Assembly (NCBI GenBank): GCA_017645655.1
Contig: JAGCNZ010000009.1
Coordinates: forward strand, 1-46,941
Length of the DNA stretch: 46,941 nt
Origin: Bacteroidaceae bacterium
GTDB taxonomy: Bacteria > Bacteroidota > Bacteroidia > Bacteroidales > Bacteroidaceae
Direction of reading: 5' to 3'
Shown here: piece after piece, positions 21,736 to 30,453 of the stretch
How the letters are laid out: each line of letters starts with the position of its first letter
How positions within the stretch are numbered: the first letter of the stretch is position 1
The notes under the pieces: model-generated
The model's database searches: none
Told to the model about the DNA's origin: nothing
What the model saw: the letters and a program-made list of their open reading frames with translations, nothing else
Translations under genes and position numbers: made by a program

Positions 21736-22245
21736 ATGAAGTACATTTTCAGTTTTATGGTGTTTCTCTGTGCAATGGTTGTCCAGGCACAGAAAGTCGA
21801 GCTGGCTATCGGCGAAGGATGGGTGGAGATACCTGTTCAGCAGACGCAAAGCGAGTTGAAGCCGGGCTGGAAGATTGTGGACTATCAGATGAAAGGCAAG
21901 CTGACGCACTATCTTTCCGGCGGGCACGCCAGTCAGATAACTGAGGGAAACCGACCCGTTTTTCGTGTCACTCCAGCCGAAAAGGAAGTCCTCTTCGACT
22001 ACGTCATCATTCGTCTGAAAGCCTCGAAATACTACAGGAAAATGTTTAAGCCGTTGATGATAGAGTGTAATTATACGCGATTGGAACCCAGCTACTTCGA
22101 TATAAAAGCCGAAAGCGACAGTTTCGTTTGCCAGCCTCGCCAGCCTCTTCAGCCAGGAGAGTACATTCTGGCATGTATCTCGCAACGTCCCATCGGCGAA
22201 CTTCAAGACCTGCTCGTCTATCCATTCTGTGTCGGAAAGGAGTAG
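21736..22245 (+). CDS. Secreted protein of unknown function (169 aa)
   Basis: The start at ATG 21736 gives a proper signal peptide MKYIFSFMVFLCAMVVQAQ; an ATG 39 bp earlier lies in the inverted repeat and would add 13 non-signal residues. The mature part is about 150 residues, with beta-rich segments (VELAIGEGWVEIPVQQ; LLVYPFCVGKE at the end), one pair of cysteines and no motif I recognise. It stands alone on the plus strand between two minus-strand units. A CACGTG array follows 50 bp downstream. Likely periplasmic or surface exposed. Confidence 0.7.
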   Translation: MKYIFSFMVFLCAMVVQAQKVELAIGEGWVEIPVQQTQSELKPGWKIVDYQMKGKLTHYLSGGHASQITEGNRPVFRVTPAEKEVLFDYVIIRLKASKYYRKMFKPLMIECNYTRLEPSYFDIKAESDSFVCQPRQPLQPGEYILACISQRPIGELQDLLVYPFCVGKE

Positions 22246-22290
22246 TTTCGCAGTCGTTTTTGCTCACTTGACCTGATGCGTTTCCCAACG

Positions 22291-22430
22291 CCCCACGTTA
22301 TGTTTTCATTTTACCCACGTGATAATTTGATTTTACCCACGTGATATTTTATTTTTAACACGTGATAATTTGATTTTACCCACGTGATAATTTCAATTTA
22401 CCCACGTTAAGTTTTTCGCCTCCCCACATT
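22291..22430 (+). repeat. Intergenic 22-bp CACGTG array, longest copy
   Basis: Seven motif positions: 22294 (CACGTT), 22316, 22338, 22359, 22381 (CACGTG), 22403 (CACGTT) and 22425 (CACATT); steps 22, 22, 21, 22, 22, 22. The unit after the 21-bp step begins ACACGTG rather than CCCACGTG. It lies between converging genes. In the remaining 22431-22589 I see only the palindrome TTCCGCGCGGAA (22539-22550). Confidence 0.92.
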
Positions 22431-22589
22431 AAGTGTTCCAATGCTACATGTTGTGCATGGCATTCAATCATTGTAAAATGGTAGTGTGGACTGCTGCCTA
22501 TTCTACATTTATTGCGCCATATGCGAAAAATGAAGGTTTTCCGCGCGGAAGCGAGAAAGCCGTAAAATGGCAAAGACCTTGGAGTGCCT

Positions 22590-23282
22590 CTATCCGTACA
22601 CTCTTTCTCCGAAGATGAGGCTGCCGATGCGAACCATGTTCGAACCATGCCGGATGGCGATTGGGTAGTCGTCCGACATGCCCCAGGAACGTGTCTCCCA
22701 TTGGGCTATTGCTTTGTCTGTGCCTGAGGTTTCTGTCAAAACATTCTGAATTGCCTCAAACAATTCCCTTGCCTGCTCGAACTCTCGGGCAATCTGAGCC
22801 TCGTCGTCGGTATTCGTTGCCATGCACATGAGGCCATTGATGCTGACGTTTTCGTACTGCCTCCAGGCGCCGCTCTGCATGTACGCCAATAGTTCGTCGG
22901 GCAGGAAGCCGAACTTCGTCTCCTCCTTGGCTACGTGCACCTGCATGAGAACGGGGATGACGCGTCCGCACTTCTTTGCCTGCTTATCTATCTCCTTGAG
23001 CAAATGCTCTGAATCGACGGCATGAATGAGGTCGATGAAAGGGGCGATGTACTTGACTTTGTTCGTCTGCAAGTGTCCGATGAAGTGCCACTCGATGTCC
23101 TTTGGCAGTGCTTCGTACTTCTGCACCAGTTCCTGCACATGGCTCTCACCGAAGATGCGCTGCCCGCCATCGTAGGCGTCCTGAATCATCTCGATGGGAT
23201 GGTACTTGCTGACGGCTACGAGTCGCACACCTTCGGGCAAGGTCTGCAGGATGCTATTTAGTCTTTCTCTTGGACTTGTCAT
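22590..23282 (-). CDS. YggS-family PLP homeostasis protein
   Basis: A 230-aa single-domain alanine-racemase-like fold. VRLVAVSKYHP holds the Lys that binds pyridoxal 5'-phosphate; WHFIGHLQTNKVKYI, LHAVDS-type strand and MGMS-like WGMSDDYPIAIRHGSNMVRIG are the family signatures (S-x-D, R-x-G, phosphate-binding GS). These proteins maintain free PLP balance rather than catalyse racemisation. It overlaps the DUF4494 gene by 29 bp and is the last gene of the 29750-22590 operon. Confidence 0.93.
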   Translation of the reverse strand: MTSPRERLNSILQTLPEGVRLVAVSKYHPIEMIQDAYDGGQRIFGESHVQELVQKYEALPKDIEWHFIGHLQTNKVKYIAPFIDLIHAVDSEHLLKEIDKQAKKCGRVIPVLMQVHVAKEETKFGFLPDELLAYMQSGAWRQYENVSINGLMCMATNTDDEAQIAREFEQARELFEAIQNVLTETSGTDKAIAQWETRSWGMSDDYPIAIRHGSNMVRIGSLIFGERVYG

Positions 23283-23754
23283 TTGTTTCCTTTGCTTTCG
23301 GTTGCGCCTCTTCAGTCGTTGCTTTGAACTTGAATACGTCGATGATGGGTGTTTCCGTGATGGAGACGATGACCCATTCGCCGAGCGTGCCCTTCATGCA
23401 TTCGTCAAGTCTCTTGAGTGCACGGTGAAAGTCGTTTGCCTGAACGATTGCCGTCTGCACGGTACGCTTCTCTACGGCAGTCTTCTCGTCCATCGTGATG
23501 TAGGCGATGCGTGCCTTGAACCAATGGTCGTCGTTCAGGTCTTCGCTGTCGAAGAGGTCCGTGATGCGAGCACGCTTGATGTCTGTCACGATGAACTCGC
23601 CCGACATGAATGGCTCTATCTCCTCGATGAAACGTTTCTCCGCCTCCGTGAAACTGAGGGCATCAACTAAATAAGTCTCTGTGGTCTTTTTGATGAGACC
23701 GCTCTCCAAGGTCTTGTCGTAACGGACCTTGCATTCAAACCATTCGCTTTGCAT
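23254..23754 (-). CDS. DUF4494 domain protein
   Basis: A 166-aa soluble protein beginning MQSEWFECKVRYDKTLESG, followed by KKTTETYLVDALSFTEAE; the WFE-x-KVRYDK start and YLVDA-x-SFTEAE are the features I associate with DUF4494, a family restricted to Bacteroidetes with no known function. The C-terminal about 25 residues are lysine-rich and probably disordered (KAKETNDKSKRKTK), and lie over the start of yggS (29-bp overlap). No membrane segment or signal peptide. Confidence 0.85.
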   Translation of the reverse strand: MQSEWFECKVRYDKTLESGLIKKTTETYLVDALSFTEAEKRFIEEIEPFMSGEFIVTDIKRARITDLFDSEDLNDDHWFKARIAYITMDEKTAVEKRTVQTAIVQANDFHRALKRLDECMKGTLGEWVIVSITETPIIDVFKFKATTEEAQPKAKETNDKSKRKTK

Positions 23755-23788
23755 TATCGTTTAATTCTTAATATTTAATATATCATTT

Positions 23789-25612
23789 TTAATTCTTTTT
23801 GTACCAGAAGAAGAAACTGTTCTGCTTCTTTTTCTCCTGTGGTGTCTTGGCGCTGAAGATGGGTTCAAGTGTGTATGGATGATAGCCTGTTGCCCAGCAT
23901 GTTGTGCTGACGGTAAGCGGCGTCGGTGTGAAGTCCTGCACCTGCTCGAGCTTGAAGTCGAGTTGCTTCGTGATGGCTGCCAGCTCCTGCATGTCGCGAA
24001 CTGTGCAGCCCGGATGTGAGCTGATGAAGTAGGGTATGATTTGCTGCCTCAGTCCTGCCTCTCTGCATGTCCTGTCGAAGATGCTCTTGAACTGGCGGAA
24101 GAGGCTGAACGAAGGCTTTCGCATTATGTTGAGTACAGTGTCGCTCGTGTGCTCGGGGGCCACTTTCAGGCGACCGCTGACATGCTTCGTGATGAGTTCC
24201 TTGGTGTATTCTTTTGCGGCTTTGTTCAGTGCTTCGTCCTTCCAGTCGTGCAAGAGCATGTCGTAGCGAACACCGCTTCCGATGAAACTTTTCTTGATGC
24301 CAGGCAAGGCATCGACACTCCGATAGATGTCGAGCAAGGGACGATGGTCGCCATTGAGGTTCGGACAGATGGCAGGGTGGATGCACGAAGGCCGCTTGCA
24401 CTTCTCGCAAACCTCTTGCCGCTTGCCCCTCATCATATACATATTGGCGCTCGGCCCGCCAAGGTCGCTCAGGTAGCCTTTGAAGTCAGGCATCTTGGTG
24501 ATGGCTTTCACCTCACGGAGAATACTTTCCTTCGAGCGGCTCACGATGAACTTGCCCTGGTGCGCACTAATGGTGCAGAAAGCGCATCCCCCGAAGCATC
24601 CGCGATGGAGCGTGACGCTGAACTTAATCATCTCGTAGGCAGGAATGCGTTTGCCTTTGTATTTTGGGTGCGGCAAGCGCGTGTAAGGCAGGTCGAAGCT
24701 TTGGTCCAGTTCCTCGGATGTAAGGGGAGGGAAGGGAGGATTGACGACAACCCACTTGCCACCAGTTTCCTGCAGGAGTCTCTGCGCATGTATCTTGTTG
24801 CTTTCTTCCTCGATGTGACGGAAATTCTCGGCATGAAGCTTGGGCTCACGAAGGCAATCCTCGAAGCTGTGCAGCACGATGTCGTCCTCCTTGATGCCGC
24901 CTGGTATTTCTTCTTTCTTGCAGAGCCAAGTTGTTTGCGGCAGTTCTTTTGCCACCTCTTGAAGCAGTAGCCGAGTTATGCACGGCTCACCCATCTCGTC
25001 GTAATGAAGAAGAGGATGGAAGTCACCGATTGCTTCGTGGAGCCGTCGCACGAGTTCGAGCGTCGGCTTCTCGCCCATGCCATACGTGATGAGGTCGGCA
25101 TCGCAATCGCAAAGAATGCTGGGACGGAAACGTTCCTGCCAATAATCATAATGCATCACGCGTCGCAGGCTTGCCTCTATGCCGCCGAGCACGATGGGAA
25201 CATCGGGAAAGAGCTTCCTTAATATATTGGTATAGACGATGGTTGGGTACTCAGGCCGCAGGTCGTGACGCCCGTCGGGACTGTAGGCGTCTTCACTCCT
25301 TAAACGACGTGCTGCAGTGTATTTGTTGACCATCGAGTCCATGCAACCTGGTGAGATGCCGAAGAAGAGACGCGGTCGCCCAAGCTTCTTGAAGTCACGA
25401 TAGTCTCCATGCCAGTCAGGTTGCGGCACGATGGCAACTCGCAGGTCTTCTGATTCCAGCAAACGCCCTATGACGGCAGCACCGAAGGCAGGATGGTCCA
25501 CGTAGGCATCTGCACTGAACAAAATGACATCAGCCTGCTCCCAGCCCCGCAACTCCATTTCTTTCTTTGTTGTCGGCAGCCAGTCTGTCAATTGATGAGG
25601 AGTCGTGTTCAA
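23789..25612 (-). CDS. YgiQ-family radical SAM protein
   Basis: A 607-aa protein. The 4Fe-4S/SAM motif is HRGCFGGCAFCTI (C-x3-C-x2-C) near residue 336. The N-terminal part carries the YgiQ domain (LGGIEASLRRVMHYDYW, DLITYGMGEKPTLEL) and the C-terminal half has extra cysteines (VCEKCKRPSCIHPAICPNLN) and HVSGRLKVAPEHTSD. The enzymatic reaction of YgiQ has not been established to my knowledge. Start ATG 25612 overlaps the stop of the upstream 111-aa gene (ATGA). Confidence 0.93.
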   Translation of the reverse strand: MNTTPHQLTDWLPTTKKEMELRGWEQADVILFSADAYVDHPAFGAAVIGRLLESEDLRVAIVPQPDWHGDYRDFKKLGRPRLFFGISPGCMDSMVNKYTAARRLRSEDAYSPDGRHDLRPEYPTIVYTNILRKLFPDVPIVLGGIEASLRRVMHYDYWQERFRPSILCDCDADLITYGMGEKPTLELVRRLHEAIGDFHPLLHYDEMGEPCITRLLLQEVAKELPQTTWLCKKEEIPGGIKEDDIVLHSFEDCLREPKLHAENFRHIEEESNKIHAQRLLQETGGKWVVVNPPFPPLTSEELDQSFDLPYTRLPHPKYKGKRIPAYEMIKFSVTLHRGCFGGCAFCTISAHQGKFIVSRSKESILREVKAITKMPDFKGYLSDLGGPSANMYMMRGKRQEVCEKCKRPSCIHPAICPNLNGDHRPLLDIYRSVDALPGIKKSFIGSGVRYDMLLHDWKDEALNKAAKEYTKELITKHVSGRLKVAPEHTSDTVLNIMRKPSFSLFRQFKSIFDRTCREAGLRQQIIPYFISSHPGCTVRDMQELAAITKQLDFKLEQVQDFTPTPLTVSTTCWATGYHPYTLEPIFSAKTPQEKKKQNSFFFWYKKN

Positions 25613-25944
25613 GCCTCAGTATCAGTTTTGAGTGATGCCTTTAGAGCATCGAGTTTCTCTTTCTTCCAATCAATGTAGAGCAGGATAAGTTGGTGGAGAC
25701 CGAAAGCCTTCATGTCACTATGAAAGAGGACATGCTCGCAGAGATTGAGCAACTTAGGATCTGGCTCGCCTGCAGAGAGCAAGGAGCGGACATTCAGTCG
25801 CAACTTCTCAAGAACACTCTCTTCTACGATGCCGTTACTGTCGAGCAGGTCGGAGAAGAGGGCATAATGGTCGATGGTATTCAAGTGGGCTTCCTCGACA
25901 GATAGCTTTCGTGAGCCCTTCATGTTGCAAAGTATTGTGTACAT
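25609..25944 (-). CDS. Unknown protein (111 aa) upstream of ygiQ
   Basis: The sequence is helical and acidic: NTIDHYALFSDLLDSNGIVE, LNLCEHVLFHSDMKAFGLHQ and a final helix ending LKASLKTDTEA. There is no signal peptide or membrane segment. The start may be ATG 25944 (MYTILCNMKGSRK) or ATG 25923 (MKGSRK). It overlaps ygiQ by 4 bp (ATGA) and follows the amidase gene by 35 bp, so it is part of the operon. I do not recognise the family. Confidence 0.7.
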   Translation of the reverse strand: MYTILCNMKGSRKLSVEEAHLNTIDHYALFSDLLDSNGIVEESVLEKLRLNVRSLLSAGEPDPKLLNLCEHVLFHSDMKAFGLHQLILLYIDWKKEKLDALKASLKTDTEA

Positions 25945-25979
25945 GTTGAGATGTGAGAATAAGATGTAAGAAGTAAGAG

Positions 25980-28901
25980 TTATTTGCCTAGGAGGAAGTC
26001 AACGGCAATACCGAAGATGTTTTGTCTGCTATCATCTTCTTTGATACATTCGAGTGGGAAACCGAAAGCAAGCACTCTATAGCCAGGACCGGGGAAGGCA
26101 ACAGCAGCAGAGTGGTTGCCATTCGTGTAAAGCATCGTGCTGAATGCTCCGCCCACAGGCTCGATGATATCAGTCTTCGCAAGCCAATAGTTCAGTTCAT
26201 TGGGGCGACTATAGATTGTAGCAGCGTTGTTCAAACCTTGAACAGCACAGATGCTGTCGGTCGGCACGTCAGAGGCGAAGCGATATTTCAACTTATCTGC
26301 CACGAAAGCATCCTGTCCGGCATTATGCATATCGCTGCCGATAAAGGCTCCGCTCACCAGAATAGAGGTGTTCTGAAGCGTTAGTTGAGAGATGGCAGTA
26401 AGCATTTCGGGAGTGAATGCATTGCGGCGAGTCATTGAATATCCGTCGTTCTTTTGGGCACCAAGGATGAAGTCGGCAATACGATAGTTGCGTAAGTCGA
26501 GGTTCGGCAACTGGACTGGTGTGCAGCTGCTGATGTTGCAATCCTGGTGTTTGGCAAGGATGTCTGAAGCATGCAGAACGCTATAATTGTGCGTGTTGCC
26601 TGCCAGGAACATTCCTTCCCATTCGTCGCTGCTCACGCCCATGCCGTCTTCAACCTCTTTTCCGTAGCCACTCTTGTCGAAACTCAACTGTCGTCCGCAA
26701 TATCCCACAGTCTTTACATCAATCACACCCGGGTCGCTGTCGAAGTCGAAGCCGCTTGTTGTTTCTGTATCGAAAGGCAGAGGACCTGCAAGCCTCTGGA
26801 ATGCATCGACGAGCAGGATGGAAGGAGCTTCTGCGCTAATACCAATCGCAGCACAAACTTCATCGCTTGGCAAGCTCGCGCCGCCTTCGTTGACTGCTTC
26901 TACACGGAAGCTATAGAGGACGCCTGGCTCTGCTTGCATCTGGAAGACGCAATCGTTTCCATTTACATAATGCCCGTTGTCGAAGTCGCCACCTGCTTTC
27001 TTCGTGTAAACGACATAGCCATCGGGCTTTGCCGTAGGCTCGGAAACATCCTGGGTCGGTGTCCAACGAACAGTTATCTCGCCTTTTTCTTGACTTGGCT
27101 CGGCACTAAGTCCGGCAACAGGTAGCGGTTGAACTACGACATCTTTGCCGCCATGAATAGTTGCCACGAAACGAAGTATTCCCTTATATATCGAGCGAGA
27201 CATGAGGAACTTGAAGTATGGATCGTGACCGAAGCACATGTCTGCCCAGTTCTGATGGCTGAGCATCTCGAGCAAGACGGCAGGGACTTGCGGGTCGCGA
27301 CTCTCGCCATAGTTGCGGTCATAGATGTCTCGACGATTCCAGAAACCAATCTCTCTCGACAGATCTGCATTTATTTGCGTCATAACGAGGTCGATAAGGT
27401 CACGGCTCACAAGTCGTGAGAGCCCCGTTGCTGTCTTTCCATCATAGAATTCTGTCGTGTAGATTCCAAGGGTTCCTATAAGTGTATTGTCTGTCCTGAA
27501 ACCCGCATCGCTATGTACGGCCATGTAAAGTTCGATGGGAACATTCAGTCCGCTGTCGCCTTTCAAGTAGTTCGTGCCTTTTGTCAGGTAGTTTACTGCG
27601 AAAGGTCGGGTGTTGACGTCGTCCTTGCCATCGTCATTGCCTCGACGAGAATAGACGCTGTCCGGCATGCCATACCATTGTGCGGAGTAGCGCGCAGCCT
27701 CGAGGCATCGGGGCAGGTCGCTGCTGATGGGCAAGACCATCGTGGAGTCGCCACGAACTATGTTGCCCATGCCGCCTCCAAGTCGAACAGCATCGGCGGT
27801 CACGACACCTTTGTAGTTGCTTTGGTTGGTGAGGATGATGCAGTTGTCTTCCTCGTTTCCTTTTGTGAAATGGAATGTCCCGAGATAAACCCAGGTGCCG
27901 CCTCCCATTTGCTGATTAACGCGAAACTGGGTCGAGATGCCGCCGTGCTTGACTGTGTAGTTCGCGTCTGAGATGCTTCCTGGCACAGTCTGATAGGAGA
28001 CATAAACTGCATAATCGTCCTCTACAGGTATTTCCGGAATCCAAACAGCATCGCTTGATACTCTCTTGTTGCTGGTTGCTTCGATCATCCTGTAAGTTCC
28101 TATCTTGAAAGGATTCTCGCCATTCTCATAACCTTCTCTGTTGTGTCCGAATCCCACGCCACCATATTGCCAGTGATATTGCGTGACGCGTTCCTCGTAG
28201 CGGCTGCCATCCATGATAAAGTCATTGTCGACTATGACCTCCTGCTTCTGCCAATCTCGTTCTCTTGGAGTGAAGACAACCGCTCCTGCATTCTGCAACA
28301 TTGGGATGAGATAGGGCACGACGAAGGTTTGCGTGAACATGTCCTCCGTCGTACAGAACAGCCTGGGACGTTGCCATATCCATTCCTGCTTATCGAAGTT
28401 GAAGTATTTGCCATGACTGTGGCAAACGCTGAGGTGACGTCCCTGCAAGCCTTTCTTGATGTTGTAAGGCCGGCTCATCGGCGTCACCCACGGGTTACCT
28501 TTGTAGAGTTCCTTTTTATATACTCGAGCCGTATCTGCCCTGTCCATCATACTTGTCGGGATGAGTTGCTCGATGGGAGTGTCGTTTGCCAGGATGCAGA
28601 CGTCGTAGGTGTTGTAGGGCATCGGCAAGAGTCGCTTCACATCCTTGTAGAGGTCTCCCACCACCAGAGGCGTGAGCGGTTGAGCGATGAAGTTGTCGCT
28701 CACCACGATGGTCACGACTTTGTCTCTCGTATTGGTAATGATGTCCTCGACAGTTATCTTCTTCAGGTTCGGGAAGCTGGGGTTAGTGAATCCTTCGAAA
28801 TATTCGCGAAGGTTTGCATACTGGTTGTCATTGTTCTGCGCCGACAGACTTATGGTGCAAAAGGCGAATGTAAAAGAGATAATTATCTGTTTCGTATTCA
28901 T
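25980..28901 (-). CDS. Secreted amidase-like protein with golvesin/xanthan-lyase-type domain and FN3
   Basis: A 973-aa protein; signal peptide residues 1-22 (ending SLSAQ). Segments resemble an Amidase_3 zinc peptidase: CHSHGKYFN near residue 160 (first zinc His), VVFTPRERD, YMAVHSDAG (second His) and VPAVLLEMLSHQN (catalytic Glu). An insertion of about 130 residues (PVEDDYAVYVSYQ ... GVVTADAVRLGGGMGN) matches the golvesin-C/xanthan-lyase-like beta domain. A fibronectin-III module (about 600-690) and a C-terminal alpha/beta domain ending with FGIAVDFLLGK follow. Likely cleaves peptidoglycan cross-bridges or a related amide, but the first motif deviates from DPGHGG, so activity is not certain. 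Start overlaps the acyltransferase stop (ATGA). Confidence 0.8.
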   Translation of the reverse strand: MNTKQIIISFTFAFCTISLSAQNNDNQYANLREYFEGFTNPSFPNLKKITVEDIITNTRDKVVTIVVSDNFIAQPLTPLVVGDLYKDVKRLLPMPYNTYDVCILANDTPIEQLIPTSMMDRADTARVYKKELYKGNPWVTPMSRPYNIKKGLQGRHLSVCHSHGKYFNFDKQEWIWQRPRLFCTTEDMFTQTFVVPYLIPMLQNAGAVVFTPRERDWQKQEVIVDNDFIMDGSRYEERVTQYHWQYGGVGFGHNREGYENGENPFKIGTYRMIEATSNKRVSSDAVWIPEIPVEDDYAVYVSYQTVPGSISDANYTVKHGGISTQFRVNQQMGGGTWVYLGTFHFTKGNEEDNCIILTNQSNYKGVVTADAVRLGGGMGNIVRGDSTMVLPISSDLPRCLEAARYSAQWYGMPDSVYSRRGNDDGKDDVNTRPFAVNYLTKGTNYLKGDSGLNVPIELYMAVHSDAGFRTDNTLIGTLGIYTTEFYDGKTATGLSRLVSRDLIDLVMTQINADLSREIGFWNRRDIYDRNYGESRDPQVPAVLLEMLSHQNWADMCFGHDPYFKFLMSRSIYKGILRFVATIHGGKDVVVQPLPVAGLSAEPSQEKGEITVRWTPTQDVSEPTAKPDGYVVYTKKAGGDFDNGHYVNGNDCVFQMQAEPGVLYSFRVEAVNEGGASLPSDEVCAAIGISAEAPSILLVDAFQRLAGPLPFDTETTSGFDFDSDPGVIDVKTVGYCGRQLSFDKSGYGKEVEDGMGVSSDEWEGMFLAGNTHNYSVLHASDILAKHQDCNISSCTPVQLPNLDLRNYRIADFILGAQKNDGYSMTRRNAFTPEMLTAISQLTLQNTSILVSGAFIGSDMHNAGQDAFVADKLKYRFASDVPTDSICAVQGLNNAATIYSRPNELNYWLAKTDIIEPVGGAFSTMLYTNGNHSAAVAFPGPGYRVLAFGFPLECIKEDDSRQNIFGIAVDFLLGK

Positions 28902-29443
28902 ATCTTGAACTGTTCCGGGTGTAATCCTTTGAAGTTAGAGTAGTAATCTTTTATTTCTTGCATTTGTGCATCGATGTCACCGTTTGGGACGATTGTCTTG
29001 GTGCAGACGATTCTTCTTTCTGCGTAGTCGAGTCCGTAGAGAAGGATGGGGATTTCTGCCTTCATGGCAATGTAGTAGAAACCCCTCTTCCAATCCGGTT
29101 GGGCTTTACGTGTGCCTTCCGGAGTGATGCAGAGTCGGAACCTCTCGGCCTGTCTTGCCTGCTCTGCGATGATGTCGGTGGAGTGCATCTGCTTGCTGCG
29201 ATAGACGGGAATGCCGCCAAGCCTCCGCATCAGGATGCCCATAGGCCAGAAGAACCATTCCTTTTTCATCAGGAAATCGCAATGAAAACGTTTGGCCCGA
29301 CTGTAGAGGTTACTGATGATGAAGTCCCAGTTGCTTGTGTGCGGGGCAAGAGCAATGATGCATTTCTCGGGCATCTGTTCCGTGATGGTCTCCGTGAAAT
29401 GGCACCAGTCGAACAGTATCTTGTGACTGAGTTTGTTGAACAT
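28898..29443 (-). CDS. 1-acylglycerol-3-phosphate acyltransferase-like (PlsC family)
   Basis: A 181-aa protein starting MFNKLSHKILFDWCHF. Acyltransferase motifs in order: APHTSNWD (H-x4-D catalytic), GGIPVYRSK (glycerophosphate binding) and TPEGTRK (E-G-T-R). These enzymes add a fatty acid to lysophosphatidic acid or a related hydroxyl at the inner membrane. I chose ATG 29443 because ATG 29512 would overlap the preceding gene, and the extra 23 residues lie partly in a palindromic G/C-rich repeat. The next gene begins within the stop (ATGA). Confidence 0.88.
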   Translation of the reverse strand: MFNKLSHKILFDWCHFTETITEQMPEKCIIALAPHTSNWDFIISNLYSRAKRFHCDFLMKKEWFFWPMGILMRRLGGIPVYRSKQMHSTDIIAEQARQAERFRLCITPEGTRKAQPDWKRGFYYIAMKAEIPILLYGLDYAERRIVCTKTIVPNGDIDAQMQEIKDYYSNFKGLHPEQFKI

Positions 29444-29486
29444 AGAGGTTTTGGCACTCCCTCGAAGGAGGAGCGAGTAGGGGGCT

Positions 29487-29750
29487 TTACAAGTTCTGAA
29501 TCTGTTCCACAATCTCGTCCGTCCTATTCTGCATGTCCTCCTTCAGCTTTTTGAAGAAGAGCTTCCTGCTGCCCGGCTCCACATGCGAAAGGCGGCAAAT
29601 CCAGTCGTTCTGCATCTTAATGATGCTGAGCATCACGTTTTCGACGTCCTGCTTGTTGTCCTTCTTCGTGAAGTCTGCCGCAGCCATACACTCTGCCAGC
29701 AGTTCGCCGCACAAATAGTTGATGTGTTTTTTCAGGTCTTTACGTTTCAT
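29487..29750 (-). CDS. Small helical protein (87 aa), first gene of the operon
   Basis: Charged, helical protein: KRKDLKKHINYLCGELLAEC, then VENVMLSIIKMQNDWICRLS and a basic/acidic C-terminal helix ending VEQIQNL. No domain recognised; similar short proteins occur in other Bacteroidales in my memory. It is preceded by a perfect promoter (29784-29814) and leads the seven-gene operon that ends with yggS. The downstream gap to the acyltransferase start (29444-29486) holds a repeat-like GCCCCCTACTCG...CGAGGGAG sequence. Confidence 0.7.
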   Translation of the reverse strand: MKRKDLKKHINYLCGELLAECMAAADFTKKDNKQDVENVMLSIIKMQNDWICRLSHVEPGSRKLFFKKLKEDMQNRTDEIVEQIQNL

Positions 29751-29783
29751 AAGCGCATAATATTAATAAGGTGTATTTTATGA

Positions 29784-29814
29784 CAAAGATAAAGTATTTT
29801 TCCGACCTGACAAA
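29784..29814 (-). promoter_or_regulatory. Promoter of the 29750-22590 operon
   Basis: On the minus strand TTTG (29814-29811), 19 bp, TATCTTTG (29791-29784): both elements perfect. The nearest downstream start codon is 34 bp away. Confidence 0.8.
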
Positions 29815-30453
29815 GAAAAGCCGTAAAACTTTCAGCTTTTTTTGCATTTTCTCGTGTTGAAACCCTACTTTTTAAGGTAACCATCTTGTTCCAGATTCGT
29901 TTTGACAAAATGTATGAATTATGTTGAAATTTCTAACAATCTGTATTTTTCAAAGTCGCTGAGAATCGCATGAAAACGCTCAACTTGTGTCGAGGCTCAA
30001 AAGAACGCCAGTTTTTTGAGTTTTCGTAAAGTGTTGATACTGTTTGGTTTACAAAATAAGGCCTTCAAATAGGGCAGAAAACAGGTTCGATTTAGGACAA
30101 TAAAGTAGCCGATTAGACCAGTTTTTATGCGGATTTTAACGTGCCGAAATGCCAAACTTAACGTGTTAAGTTGCCAAAGTTGACGTGTTAAGTTTGAAAA
30201 CTTCACGTGAGAAGTTGAGAAACTTCACGTGATGAGTCTGTTTTCTTGCCACGTTTTCACCAAAACGCTCCCGTTTTGCATCAAAATCCGAGCTGTCAAA
30301 AAGAAAGCAAAATGACTCGACATGTTGACAATCTGTTTGTTTTGACTTTGGTCATTTTGTGCTTTAACAGAAATAATCAGATGAGTCGTTAGGGCTGTTT
30401 TTCTGTCTTGCGTTCTTTTTTTTATTATTTTCTTCATTCTTCATTCCTCATTC
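29815..30453. other. Long AT-rich intergenic region, divergent promoters at both ends
   Basis: No convincing ORF on either strand. It contains CTCAAAA...TTTTTTGAG (about 29995-30020, a terminator-like hairpin followed by TTTT on the plus strand), a 22-bp array (30138-30231), an inverted repeat CAAAATGAC (30308-30316) / GTCATTTTG (30351-30359), and a T/C-rich TTCATTC-type low-complexity tract just before the pfk promoter. Whether a small RNA is encoded in 29830-30020 cannot be decided here. Confidence 0.5.
30138..30231 (-). repeat. Intergenic 22-bp array, variant with AAGTTGCCAAA spacers
   Basis: AACGTG at 30138 and 30160, GACGTG at 30182, CACGTG at 30204 and 30226: four steps of exactly 22 bp. 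Spacers such as TTAAGTTGCCAAAG resemble those at 17021-17110 in reverse orientation. It lies between two divergent transcription units. Confidence 0.88.

Noticed and set aside
22291-22430. CRISPR array
   Set aside because: The repeat is 22 bp with a shared spacer motif rather than unique 30-bp spacers, no cas genes occur in the window, and the same pattern is found at six other loci.
29997-30206. 69-codon minus-strand ORF in the long gap
   Set aside because: It runs through the 22-bp array, is compositionally odd and lacks a recognisable domain.
30225-30437. 70-codon minus-strand ORF before the phosphofructokinase promoter
   Set aside because: It overlaps the inverted repeat and the low-complexity tract and has no conserved-looking sequence.
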